Origin: Arthrinium phaeospermum
Lineage: Eukaryota; Ascomycota; Sordariomycetes; Amphisphaeriales; Apiosporaceae
DNA length: 64,000 nt
Assembly (NCBI GenBank): GCA_006503535.1
Contig: QYRS01000005.1
Span: forward strand, 1,922,001-1,986,000
Direction: 5' to 3'
The notes under the pieces were generated by a model. That model was not told the DNA's origin. It ran no database searches and saw nothing but the letters and a program-made list of their open reading frames with translations. The position numbers and the translations under genes are program-made. Of the stretch, positions 25,501 to 37,750 are shown piece after piece; position 1 is the first letter of the stretch, and each line of letters begins with the position of its first letter.

Positions 25501-26122
25501 GCCACAGGAGTGGACGAGGCAGGTGGTTGGTCCTGTCATTGGCGGCTCCTTGCCATCATGTCCGCCGAACCCCCGAGCTCCCCGTCGCCTAAGACTTGCA
25601 GGTCCGGTTCCAGCTTGTTCGCACGATCCACTTTGTCTCCGATGAGCGGCCACAGACAGGCAGCCATGATGCACTCCCCCAGGAGACCGGAAGCATGGCC
25701 CTCTCGCTCTCTATCTCCTTTCACCGGTTGACAACGGTGTGATGCCAGTTCCTCGAACTCCGTGAGATGCCTCGACTCCTTTTCGTGTTGTTTGGGGCCA
25801 GTACCAGCGCTAATCAAGAGCACTGAAGTGTTTCTTCCTCGAAGAATAACAGGCCTGGACGTGTTGGGAGGTTCGTGGGAATCCCTAGGGATCCCCTCTG
25901 CGGCATTTCCCAGTGCGTTGTGGCCCACTGAACATAAGATCAAGCTAGAGTTGTTCTTATCAAGGCTATCTGCCTGGTGGTCTCTCTGTTACATACACCT
26001 AAAGCGTCCTTCCCACTCCAAGAGATCGTGTAAACAAGTCATATGTAGGGAATATATATATATCTTAGGTCGAGGGGAACGACAGCTTCTGGTGCTTTCA
26101 GGTCCTTAACATTCTTCTCGTC
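22512..26122. other. Gene-poor interval
   Basis: No frame has recognisable homology. The longest (25165-25731 plus, 188 codons; 25536-25943 minus) overlap each other and carry no domain. Part of 25.1-26.1 kb might belong to the decayed gene that follows, but I see nothing that proves it. Confidence 0.4.
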
Positions 26123-27660
26123 ATGTCTTCCAATGGCTTTGGTGGCCCATCGGCGACTGACATAATCACCTATGTCGGCGTGCCCCTAGCTGTGGCTGGC
26201 GTACTCTCAATCGCCTACCCTGCCACTATAACCTTGATACTCCTGAACCAGCTTCTAATAAAGCTCGAGGGATCACAGGCTGGTACAATTCGCTCTACCA
26301 AGATCTCAAGTGAATTGTGTTGTCGAGGTTCAATATTCACGGTATCGGCTGGGGATACCTTCTCCGGGTGGTAATCTTCCTTGGTTTCCGTTCCAAGCAG
26401 ACATTTATTTACCCACAAAGCAGACTCTTAGGTGGAACTTGGACTTTCCTGACCTGGCATCGGCAAGATGTTGGCTCGAATATCCAAAGATTGACCCCTG
26501 GTGATGAGCCATGACAGCCTCAGGCCGAGATAGGGTTTTACGACTGGAAAGAGCTACGCGTCCATAGGACATGGGCTCGAAGAGGTTGCCTTGATGAGGT
26601 TCGGGTTATCGGATGCCCTCGTTGTAGCCAAGTCGGAGGGTTCTGATGGAGTTTCGGCACTACAACTGCCGACTGATGTGGACTGGTCAACCCTTCAACC
26701 ACGGGGTGAAATTACGGTTTAAGGGGCGGATTCGAATTATACTCTACCCAAATGCAATGGATTGCCACTCCAGTAGAGTTGACACAAATGATGAGCTCGA
26801 GACCGATGGCCATGCGAAAGCATCAAGGAGCACGGATTTGCCCCAGCCGGTCAGTGAAGGATACCAGGAAACTCCCACGGCAAGGGGTAGTCCTTAGCCT
26901 GGAACAATCCAGAAATACCTAACCTATGTCAGTTCTCGGACGGGCTCACACGGGCTGAATGACATCCGGCATTGGACAATAACGACGTAGCGAATATGCC
27001 GCTCAGCATTCCTATACATCATCTGGGATTGAGAGAAGAGATTGCAAGTCGAGCAGTGTTTGTCAGTTGTGCTGCCGCCTCCTAGGCTACAAGGAGCCCG
27101 CCATTACTATCCTTTCGTATCCCAAACCCTATCCTTCACGTCGCACAAGTCAGTGGGCTCCCCTCCACTGCCTTCAAAGCGCTGTATAAGAGAAGGCCTG
27201 AGGAAGTTGCTCTCCAAAAGAGTGAGCTGGCTGCAGGGTTTCTATTTGAAGGCCATAGGAGAAACATCAAGTCAGGAGCGAAAACCTCCACACACTCCTC
27301 ACGGACTTGAGCTTCGACAAGAGGCGAAACCGAAATTCGAGTAGTCAAGATTATCATGTGGAAGAAGTCGCGGAACGCATCCTTCGCTGGCTCAAGTCAA
27401 TAGAAAAGGGGCCCGACTGCCTCGGACTTGAATTCGTTGGCGCAATCGTGCTTCACCAAATGATTGTGAACCAGCGGTTTACGACAGAAATCTGCAATCA
27501 GCTCGACGACTGGAAGGTGTATAGAGACAACGCCATCGATGCCCCGATCAGGGACATGCGCTCAATAGAAGGAATGGAAATCTTCGCCGAGACGAACTTG
27601 CTTCTCGCTCTCATTGAACAAGTGGTATCTATTTCACTGCTGAATGTGCAGAGCTGTTGA
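26123..27660 (+). pseudogene. Decayed gene of a fungal membrane-anchored hypothetical family
   Basis: Coding-like pieces follow each other in different frames. An ATG at 26123 starts a hydrophobic segment (ITYVGVPLAVAGVLSIAYPA). Next come VVEVQ and LGGTWTFLTWHRQDVG (26310-26510), QAEIGFYDWKELR (about 26520-26560), SDALVVAKSEGSDGVSALQL (about 26610-26680), and SRAVFVSCAAAS ending at a TAG (27083-27085). After that TAG the same frame resumes with TAFKALYKRRPEEVALQ. The last open piece is 27307-27660 (ERILRWLKSIEKGPDCLGLE, then …IDAPIRDMRSIEGMEIFAETN). The order (N-terminal membrane segment, a GG-S/T-WT-x2-W motif, a long soluble C-terminal part) resembles a family of fungal hypothetical proteins. 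Several frame changes plus an internal stop make an intact product very unlikely. Confidence 0.6.
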
Positions 27661-28133
27661 TGTTTTCAATTGCTTGTGTAAAGTTAGGTTATAATAGAGT
27701 AATGAACTCTAGGTTGAACGGAAGCATACCGTGAGGGCCCGTTCCATTTCGGCAACCACCCAATAATGATAGACACCAGTGCAGACAACACAACAAAGTA
27801 GAAATATGAACGTGCCGTCGTAGCTTGCAGGAAGTTGTTGAAGGATCCCAATCCTGTTTGATTTCTTCCTACGAGCCGTGGCGGCGGCGGCGGCGGCGGG
27901 GTAACCGGACCAATGATAAGGGGCGCGCCCGCGCAGCCTAACTGCAAAGCAAAGCCCGCGAGGCAATCCCAGGCTGACTGACTGACTGCACCACCGCCCG
28001 TCCGCCCGACGGCAGCCGTCAAACAAGAACCAAACAAAAACCATCTACCCAACCACCACGTCCCGTTTTCCCGGTCGCCCATTTTCGCGAGGAAAATGAT
28101 GGCCGCAGAAGAACCAACTTTGCTACTACTACT
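27661..28133. other. Upstream region of the ubiquitin-like-domain gene
   Basis: This contains a (CGG/CCG)n tract at about 27879-27901. No separate gene is seen. It is the likely promoter and leader of the gene that follows. Confidence 0.4.
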
Positions 28134-29572
28134 ATGGACCAGGCTGCTGCCCTAATGCGGATGAGGGGGAGGAGGCGCAGGCAGCGGCACCGCCCGAGGA
28201 AGCGATAGTAGTGGGTAGCAGCAGTAGCTCTGGGGAAGTGGATCAAAATGCGACGGGGTCTTCTGGGGACGACGAATTACGGCCGCCGTCACCTACCCCG
28301 GATGATGATGGCTCCAGCAGCAGCAGCAAGGGGAAGACGCCTGCAGTGGACAGTTCACCACAGCAGTCACCCTCTGGGACGGAAGCTACTACTACTCCTA
28401 CTCCTACTACAACAGCGACTACGCCTACTACTACTGACACCAGTAATAGTAGTACCGCTACTGGTGATATAACGAGTGGTGATGCCTCTCCTCCACAGCC
28501 AATACAACCAGGCGATCCTCGTTGGGCGTACTCGTCCGATCGGCCGCCTGCGAAGCTGCCTATCTACTTTCATGATGCGGTAGGGCGGAATTATACCTTT
28601 CCCTGGGAAAAGGCGAAGACGTGGGAGGTGAGACGACGTTTTCCTACTGCCCCTCCGTTTTTCCAGGTCTCTCTTTCATCTACTTCAAATTGAAGTGAGG
28701 TTTGAGGTGCGGTCCTCATGGGCGATGGGTGTTCTCAGGTGGGCATATCCGAGCCGCAACGTGGTCTTTGTTTTTTCTTTGATCTTGAATCCCGTGGTAC
28801 TTGGTATCTCTAACCTCTGCTCTCTCCCTCTTTCAGGGCATGGAACGCCTGATAAAGGCATGTTTCGCGCATGTGACGCCCGTGACCTGGTGGGTGAACC
28901 AGGGCCGGTACGATCTCAAAGTGGTCGAGCCCGGCTCCCCAGATGCCTCTCCGGGGGTCCCGGCGATGACTGGCATCGCTTCGCAAATGTTCACTACGGT
29001 AGCAGCGCCGCCGCCGCCGATCGCCGACACCGAGGCAGCGGCGACATCCACTGGATCAGGGGCGGGCAACAACGGCCTCCAGTCACCGGCCCTGCCGGTG
29101 ACTCCTCAGCAGCAGCCGGCGGCCGGGACTGGGGCGCCGTTTCTGCAAACAGTGGTGCGTCTAAACTCATCCATATTTTTGGACCTTGTGACTGATCCCA
29201 TTTTAGATACTACCGGAGCTTTGGGATGACCTCGTCGTACCCGGCATGACGGTCACTATGACAATGTGGTGAGTAATCCACGTACCTCGGTTGAGATTGG
29301 CCCCTTTCTGTGACTTGATTCCTTTGAGGCCAGACCCTCTCGGCACAAAGGGAAGAAAAATGCTTACCCGGGGAATAAAAAGGCCAAAACAATCCTACTA
29401 TGACACGGTTCCTCCGCCACCGCCGCCGCCGCCCCCGTTTCGTACCCTCAGCCAGTCCCTCCCCCTCCCCTCCCGGCGTCTACGGCCCCGGAACCGGCGG
29501 GGGTTCGGACGCGGGGTGCCACTGCCAATGGGGATGGGTATGGGGAGAGGGCGTGGTGCGCCTGCGCACTAG
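28134..29572 (+). CDS. Fungal ubiquitin-like-domain protein with low-complexity arms
   Basis: The exons are 28134(?)-28627, 28837-29154, 29207-29268 and 29329-29572. The phases join cleanly from exon 1 onward. Exon 1 is Ser/Thr/Pro-rich and ends in LPIYFHDAVGRNYTFPWEKA. Exon 2 begins GMERLIKACFAHV, with GRYDLKV, then a long Pro/Ala/Gly insert. Exon 3 gives ILPELWDDLVVPGMTVTMTM. Exon 4 adds WPDPLGTKGRK, a poly-proline run and an Arg/Gly-rich end (PMGMGMGRGRGAPAH). The blocks (x-FxDAVGR-x3-FPW, then GME-LI…Y-DL, then ILP-x-LW-D-LV-PG) are those of a ubiquitin-like domain common in Pezizomycotina proteins of unknown role. In this copy an insert of about 80 residues splits the domain. The N-terminus needs one extra base near 28150 to join ATG 28134 (MDQAAA) to the main frame (PNADEGEEAQ). 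Confidence 0.75.
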
Positions 29573-32500
29573 ATGGTCGTCATCGTCGAGGTCGCCGTCG
29601 CCGCCGCCTGCGCGGCCCAAAAACGCGAAACGGCAGGGTGGGGGCTGATGGAGGGTTATCACATGTGTGCGGTCAGGCGTAGTTTCCTGTATTCGAATTG
29701 CACCCGTTCTATAGGAGGGGAGGGCGTGAACAATATATGGCAAGGGGGAAACGCGTCGCCTGGTATGGGTCGCATGTTTCGGTCGTCCGTATCAGAGCTG
29801 GAGCGGGGGACTGAGCATTTGCTACCTACCTACAGAAGAAAGGGGAAATCATGGGAGTCATATTTTCAGACAGATCGCTGGCTCTTGTGCCGGTGCGGAG
29901 GCTAAGAGGCTAGGAAATGAGCCGAGGAAACATGGCAGACAAAACTCAAAAGATATCAGTCATGGTTAGCGGAGAGTTTCGTATACTTGTTACGAATTAA
30001 AGCCATATGATAAGGAAGCAGCGAACAATGTTTTACATTTACTATTATTCTCTTGTTTCGGGCATTACGACCCTATGCGCGTGTAATTAATTAAACTCTC
30101 CGGACCAAGTATTGCTCAACCAGGGCTGGGCAACATAGATCCTTCGCGGCGTAAAGTTACATCCGAATGAACACCTGTTTGGTGTAAATGGTTGTGCTTG
30201 GCATCAAGAGAAATACGGTCCAGATCCCCTGGACAGTTTTACTTGGATCGAGGAATATCTTAGTTAAACTACTCCGTACTGTAGCCGGAATACGGATGAC
30301 ACGGGATCATTGTGAATCATACCGTGAGGCTGATCGTTGCATTTGAATCACGTCGTGCAGCTCAGACCCTTCCAGACCGAGCTGCCACCCAAGGCAACGC
30401 TCTTCGCGGGCGTCGGGACGAGTTAGGATTGCCGCCAGTAACCTAAACATTAGTCAGGTGACACGAACTGCGGCAGGCCTCGCCTGCTTCCCGCTTGCTC
30501 TGCTGTCGCTGCTCTCTTGCAAACAAGATGAGGAAAGATGATGGCATCCCTTCAACCGTACGGATATCGATCATGTGATAATTGATCCTTTCATGATATT
30601 GTGTGTCATTGGCTATTGGCTAATACGACCTCGCAAACAGCAGGGGATTGGGTCGGCCTCGGCAGGTCGGCGGCTCAACTCCAAGAATGCCATTGTGTCA
30701 CTTGTGCTGACTTTTTATTATTACCTGGCTTTGTCATATTTTCTTCTTCCCACGTTGTGTCCCTGCAGGAAGTACGACCCTGACTGACCCAGATTGACAT
30801 TTTTGGAACAAGGAAGCAATCGAGTTCTTACCAACTGAAAGGACAAGCCTAATGTACGATCGAGGGTAAATCATCACCGAATTTGAATGCCTACATGCGT
30901 GTGTGTGTATGCGGAAGGAAACGGCACAACGGGCAGAGAGAGGCAGACGGACGGGTGTGTTTGTCTCGCGGGTTATCGGCCTGGCACCCATCGGATCATG
31001 CATCCATGCGCTGCAGTGCACTTGGTCGAAAAGGAGCTTGCCCTCGGCTGATTGGCCAGTATACTCGCAAGGGAGTCACGGGGTAAGCAGCGTGGGCAGA
31101 TGCGGAGAGGTTCCCAGCGTTCAGGGTTGGGTGGGATAATCATTGCTCAATCCGCTTAAGGCCCGGGAAACGAAGTGGGCCGATGCAGGAATGAAAATAC
31201 AACGTAGCAGTGGTAGTTCTTGTAGATAGTCTGGCACCACCCCTTAGATTGCTTATTATGTACAGTCATCGAGAGAGATCAAGTACGGATACGGTCGCCA
31301 GTAAATGATCAGCGGGTGCTTGTTTTTTCGGGCTGATTATCGGGGATGGTTCTCGCATATACCTGATACCGGTAACACGGAGAACCACGACTTCTCGGGC
31401 AGGCTCCTCTTCAGCTTTTGCTTCACATCAGAGCCCATCAGCTGTCACAGTCACAAGTCACATCCAAATTGCTCGGTAAACTTCCTTACCCTCCTCACCG
31501 TCTTCCATGACGTGCCCTGCGGGGTCTGCCGAGCGATTTAGTGCTGGGGGGACGCTTGTTACGTCCCGACGTTCGCACCCGAACCCGCTACTGTACACGC
31601 CACAGCGCCTGTGCTACTGTAAGAGCCATGGGAGCCCTGCCAGTCAGGTTCTCTGCCTGCCAAGCTGCCGCCCATTGTCAATGGAGGGATCGGCAAAACA
31701 AACACCCAACGCGAAGGCGCCAAGAGGGAAAAAGAACGGGTCGTGGCCAAGGTTTTGCCCGGCGGCACAGAGCTGACGAAGATCCCCCCCTGTTCCCCTT
31801 CCCCTCCATAAGCTAGCTACATGTAGCTACCCCATGGCACAGGTCGGGGTATTTTGGAGCCCCTTGCTCCAGTTTCTAAGGTTGAAATCTTGGGGAGAAA
31901 ATGCGGAGGAAATAAAAGGCCTCGTCGAAAAACAAGCCAGCCCAGCCCAGCTCCAGCCATGCGTATTAGATAGAAAGCCCGCCACGAATGGCTGCAAGCC
32001 CGCCGCAGAGCCGCAAATTGATCCAAACTACATCCGTCCGATTGACTAACTTGGCCGTACGAGGAGGCCGCTTTGCCGTGTGTCAGTGAGGAAGGAAGGC
32101 GTGCAGCTCAAGCGGCGACAAGGTAAAAACATGGCGTCGAATCCAAGTCGTCTAATCTCCCCCAGCAACGGCACAGAGGCAGAGTCTCCGCAAGAGACCG
32201 CCCCAGCCAAGACACCCAAGAGTGGAGCTCCCTTGCCGTCCAAGAGCCAAGACGTCCAAGTAAAGGCGCCCAGCCCAACCGTTGGCCGACAGGGTCTGCT
32301 CTCCCACCTCCACTTGCGTGAAAGGCTTACCTACAGTACAGACCAGTCCAGTACATACTCGAGTTTTCCAAGGGATTGCGGAGAAGCGTTTCTTGAGTGA
32401 TCGATCAGTTGTAAACCGGTGCTCTTGTCTATCGGATACTTGATGATGAGAAGAGTGCGTGCATGCTTCGCAAGGATAGAAAACCACCCTACCCCGGTCC

Positions 32501-33049
32501 GCCACTGATTTGGGACGATATGTACAGAGTATGTAGACAGACGAAGCTTCGGCCTGTCCATCCATTCACGCATCATTATCATCCCTCACCCCAGTCGAAG
32601 TCGATACTTATGGGGTCATGGGCAGCTGTAGCTGCTCTCGCTTGTTTACTTTCAGTATGGTGGTGTGGATTCTTGCTGCTGAGACCTTGCATACTGCACC
32701 AGCTGGGTAGGGTAGGATAGTATATGCGGAAGGCAGGCCGTGTACAACTTTACCTACTAATTCCGCCTCTGTATTCTTTGTACATAATGGATTTCAAGCC
32801 AAGTGATAAGTGTCAGGCAAGGAATCTAAGACCCGGCAGGAGATCAAGTAGTCGGGCCAGTAAGTAAGATACGAGCAGATCAGGCCTGGCCTAGGCTCTT
32901 TCCTTCTTCCCTTATAAACGGCTTCCCCCGGAGAGCTCGATTCAGAAAGGCCCTTCCAAGCATCGCAAGACATAACAAGCCGCCCAAGCTTTCTCTTGTC
33001 CTCCAGCCACCTCACAGACAAGACCTTGGCGTTGGTGCATCCCGCCAAA
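29573..33049. other. Gene-free interval
   Basis: No frame in these 3.5 kb carries a recognisable domain. The stretch should include the 3' UTR of the ubiquitin-like-domain gene and the promoter of the sugar porter. No repeat or RNA gene was recognised. Confidence 0.45.
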
Positions 33050-35541
33050 ATGGCCGAGAAGCCTGAGAAGATCGCCTCGACCGACATGTGGGTAATGCGA
33101 CCCTGGTGACATATGCCAATTATGCTAACCAAACAACTAACAGCCCGTCGAAGGGAGTGTCGGACACCCACATTGAAGATAGCACACGCCACGGTGCCGA
33201 TGATGCCGTCAACACGAACCTGGAAGCCAAGTAAGCAAACCAATCCCAATGCTTTTGTCAATCTCACAAGGGGAGGATCGGATTCGGGTTTTCTAACACC
33301 GGGCTCACTCAGGATCAAGAACCCTCTCAAGGGAGTTCCTTATGACCAGCTGATGCGCGACGTTGACGCCTTCGCGGAGGAAAAGGGACTGACCGAACAC
33401 GTCGCACTCCTGCGAAAAGTGCCCTTGTTGCCCAGGACCCAACGAGCTTTGGCGAGAACCTCACGGGCGAAAACGCGCTTGATGAGGCCGAGATCAAGGC
33501 TTTGCGAGAAGAGGTCACCCACAAATGGCGGCTCCCGCCAGGCTTTATCACCATCGCCACTTGCTCCATTGGCGCAGCTGTCCAAGGCTGGGACCAGACT
33601 GGATCCAATGGCGCCACCATCTTCTTCCCTGCATACTACGGCATTAAACACAATGATCTTGTAAGTATAATTTACACCACAGATACTGGCCTACTCTAAC
33701 GCTCCCATCTTGCAGCTGGTTTGGTATGATCAACGCTGGTCCCTACATTGGTTGCGCCCTGCTCGGCTGCTGGCTTTCGGATCCTGCAAACAACTATCTC
33801 GGTCGTCGCGGTGTCATCTTCGTCTCTGGTCACTTGTGTCTATGGCCTGTCATCGGCTCTGCGTTCTGCGAGACGTGGGGACAACAGTTCGCTTGCCGCC
33901 TACTTATGGGTGTCGGAATGGGTATCAAAGCTTCTACAGGTTCGTCTCAAACAACTATCTCGGTCGTCGCGGTGTCATCTTCGTCTCTGGTCACTTGTGT
34001 CTATGGCCTGTCATCGGCTCTGCGTTCTGCGAGACGTGGGGACAACAGTTCGCTTGCCGCCTACTTATGGGTGTCGGAATGGGTATCAAAGCTTCTACAG
34101 GTTCGTCTTCGGTCTTGTTGATTTCTACAACTACATGTGATCTGACATGATCTAGTGCCGCCTACGCTGCCGAAAACTCACCTGCGTCCATCCGAGGCGC
34201 ACTTGTCATGTCATGGCGTGAGTTCCGCCCCTTATATATTAGGGCAATTAGATGCCCAAAGTCGGTCGGATCATCACACTAACATCGGGCTAGAAATGTG
34301 GACTGCGTTTGGAATCATGCTGGGAACGGCTGTCAACCTGGCATGCTTCTACAACGTACACAACTGGAGACTTATGCTTGGTGAGTTGCTCTCGACTTTT
34401 ACTGTTCTATAACGAACGAAAGACTAATCTGTCGTGAAGGCGCCCCCTTTATCCCAGCCGTTCCTCTTGTCTTCTTGATCTACCTGTGCCCAGAATCCCC
34501 CCGCTGGCTCATGAAGAAGAACCGGTACCCTAAGGCCTGGGTCAACTTATGCAAGCTTCGAAATCACCCTATCCAAGTCGCAAGAGATCTTTACTATATT
34601 CATGCACAACTCAGCATCGAACTGTTGATAACGAAGAAAAGCAACTACTTCACCAGAGCTGGTCAGCTCTTCACGATCCCGCGAGTTCGACGTGCCAACA
34701 TCGCAGCGTTCACGGTCATGCTTGCCCAGCAAATGTGCGGAATCAACATCATCGCCTTTTATTCAACAACCGTCTTCGAAGCTGCCGGGTCCAGCCAGTT
34801 CATTGCGATGGTCAGCTCCTTCGGCTTTGGCACGGTCAATTTCCTGTTCGCTTTCCCGGCATTCTGGACTATCGATACATTTGGACGTCGATCCCTACTG
34901 CTATTTACTTTCCCCAATATGATGTGGTCACTCCTGGCTGCTGGCCTCTGCACGCTTATGGATAATGATAACCCCGCCAAGACAGCATGCGTCGCTGTTT
35001 TTGTGTACGTATTTGCTGCATTTTACTCGCCGGGTGAGGGACCTGTGCCTTTCACGTACTCGGCCGAGGTGTACCCCCTCTCCCACCGCGAAGTCGGTAT
35101 GGGTTTTGCCGTGGCCACTTGCCTGGGCTTTGCTGCGATTCTCGGAATCACCTTCCCCCTGATCCTCAACTCGCTCGGTACCGCGGGAGCCTTCGGGCTC
35201 TACGCCGGGTTCAACTTCGTGGCCTTCTGGATGATCTTCTTCCTGGTGCCCGAGACGAAGCAGCGGACGCTCGAGGAGCTCGACTACGTCTTCGGCGTGC
35301 CGATGGGCAAGTTCGCGTCCTACCAGGTCACCAAGGCCACCCCTTCTGGTTCAAGCGCTACGTCTTCTTCCAGAAGGACGCCAAGCTCGAGCCGCTCTAC
35401 CACGTCGAGAACGACGAGCACGACGAGCGCGAGTACTCGGACCGCGCCGAGCGCCACCCCATGCGGAGCAGCCCGGCGGAGCTGGATATTGAGAAGAGTG
35501 CGCGTCCGATGCCGGAGTTGCAGGGCGACGAGAAGATGTAG
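33050..35541 (+). CDS. MFS sugar porter (hexose/quinate-transporter-like), with frame breaks and an exon duplication
   Basis: The exons are 33050-33087, 33144-33230, 33313-33660, 33716-34100, 34156-34217, 34294-34380 and 34440-35541. The sugar-porter signatures are visible: FITIATCSIGAAVQGWDQTG (TM1), GRRG after loop 2-3, RLLMGVGMGIKAS, ENSPASIRGALVMSWQMWTA, PESPRWL, QQMCGINIIAFYSTT, GRRSLLLF, GEGPVPFTYSAEVYPL and PETKQRTLEELDYVF. Uptake of a sugar or related polyol/acid at the plasma membrane is inferred; the substrate is unknown. The frame is broken near 33418 (one G short), 33721 (one T extra), 34160 (one C short) and 35340 (one C short). A 161 bp block (33787-33947) is repeated exactly at 33948-34108 within exon 4 and its donor site. 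Splicing from the first donor (33941) could remove the second copy. Confidence 0.85.
33787..34108. repeat. Perfect 161 bp tandem duplication inside an exon
   Basis: Positions 33787-33947 and 33948-34108 are identical over the whole unit (CAAACAACTATCTCGGTCGT … CTACAGGTTCGTCT). Each copy carries the GRRGVIFVSGHLCLWPVIGS coding stretch and the 5' splice site CAG|GTTCGT. Since 161 is not a multiple of three, reading through both copies shifts the frame. Confidence 0.95.
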
Positions 35542-37750
35542 AACTTAGGTTGCTCACTCTACCTGTTGTTACTGGCGCGCGATGTTCTTTGGATACTTCA
35601 CAGGTTTTAATACGGTTTTGGCTACGATGGAACGAGCTCGTCTTGTCGTTGTCGGCGAGCGAATATTACAACTGCGAATATTGGGATCGCTCCTTTCTTT
35701 CTAATTCTATAGTTGGCCTGAGTCTACGGACATCTGGTCAGAGAAATATACCCCCGCCTCTTGGCTATCGCTCTTTAGATGTGTTTAACTATCCCCTTCT
35801 CCCCAGCGATTCGAGGGAATTACTAATTGATCTATGCTAATTCCTGATAAACATATGAAGTTGAATATAAAATTTTCATGAAACTTTTCGAGTTGTAAGT
35901 CGAAAGGATCTTTGGTGTTGCTTTCTTCGAGCGGCAAATACTACCCATAGTCTCGGAAACAACTTTGGTGTCTGCTGTTGCTCGGTGGAAAGGAGAGAAC
36001 CGGAGAGACTCGGAAACTCTCCCGTACGATCATCGCACCACCAGGGACAGGACTGTGTAGTTATGATGAGAGGGGAGTACACCACGGCGTCGTATACGAT
36101 ACGGCGTATGCAACGAGAATCCTATTGGGAAGCTATGGATATGCACTGGGAGGACGGGTCTTGACGATACAACCGAAAATATGTATAGGCAGACGCTAAT
36201 CTTGTCGAGAGGGTTATATATGTATGTTCCTACTATATATAGTGTGTGGGGTGAGGTAGGCGACAAACAGAACAGGCGAATTTAGCCGTATAGACACCAT
36301 ATCATTACTGTAAACACCATATCCAATATTAAAGCCTGTTATACAAACGGTCGACCGCCAGGACTGTCCGTGAGGGTTTAAGAGCAATGGGTTCCGGTCG
36401 CCGCCTTCCACCGTTGGCGATTTCTCAGAACCAGTGGCGTAAGAGCATGATGGCGCTTAGCTTGGTGAGTTTTAAGGTAGTCAGCCTCATGTTCTTTTCT
36501 CGTTCGATCCTTCTGGGGAGTGACGCCCTGACTAACTAGAGCATGCATTGACGATGGCGCGGATAATATCTAGTCAAATGTGTGATTAATGTCGCCAATC
36601 TACCCATGTTTTCCACACATTGCACAAGTATATTCAGATGCGTCGTCTTGGATTCATCGATTATAGGATATGGGGATTTTGACGATGGAAGGTGGAGCAT
36701 ATACACCACTGTAATGACCAACGGCCGAGTTGCATTTCGAAGATTCGAAGATTCGAAGTGGTTTGAGTCAAGATTAGAAGCATCTACGAGAGACATTTTA
36801 GAGACGTCGATCAGAGTTGAGGTAGTGGTAGCTGGACCGGTGCACCGGGAACAAGGCACCTGCAGGCAAGGCCCGATCTGCATCTACCGTCTGGTTGGAT
36901 TGCAAGGCACACACCACCATGCCAAGTCATTTGAATTGAAGAGAGACCCTCACCCCTCCGACTACAATATCAACAACTTGGAATATTCACACCACATATG
37001 GGAGCATGATGCTTCAATTGGCAGGAACGAGACCGGAACTCGTGTGTGCATGGCCCGTCCTAGCTCCTACATCGAGCTGCATGTGCTGCGCCCGCTTTGT
37101 GGTGTTGTACGTCCACATGCTTGGGCGGGCTATGATGTGTCCCGGCAGGGCTTATTCTGTGCTGCAGGGGTACGGACCCCGCTAAACACGCGTGCTTTCA
37201 GGCACTTGGGACGATCCAGTTCAGCAACAAGCTCCAACCGTTAGTAAGGAAACCGGGAAACACATCACGATGGGGGGTCCTTCCAGCTGGACCCTGCCCC
37301 AAAACGACTTAAGTATATTTAGAAGCGGTGCTCCCAATACCTCGTATTCATGCCGAAACCCAGCCTCTGCCTATCGATGGATCGATTGCTGTAGATCTTG
37401 GGTATATAATCGTTGGCGACTTTTCCTTCCTGCAGCTCCCCGTGTTTTGAAACAAAGAGTTATCGAATTGGTGGTACCCCCCTCCTCTTTCGAGAATAGA
37501 AAACAGCTCCCTCCCCTTGCATCTTACGTCACATTGTGGTCGATTCGAACAACGACAGGCAACAAGGGAATCCACAGCAACGCCGGCCTCTACGCAATAC
37601 GCAACAAGCTGCTGAGCAAGCCAGTAATATACTAGCCGCGTCTCCTCGTACACGTCCTTTGTTCATTCCAGGAAGTCCCTTCTTTTGCTTCCCAGCATCA
37701 ATTGCAACCCCCAAACTCCGAGACTCAATCAATCAAATAGGCAGCCCACC
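35542..37750. other. Intergenic region, sugar porter to Kelch gene
   Basis: No supported gene is seen. A 220-codon frame at 36582-37244 starts at GTG and has no recognisable domain. A short GAAGATTC repeat (three copies) lies near 36735-36760. Confidence 0.4.

Noticed and set aside
25165..25731. 188-codon plus-strand frame
   Set aside because: Starts at a non-conserved position, has no recognisable domain, and is covered by open frames on the other strand.
36582..37244. 220-codon frame upstream of the Kelch gene
   Set aside because: Begins at GTG, includes a short nucleotide repeat, and has no domain or intron logic. Probably chance.
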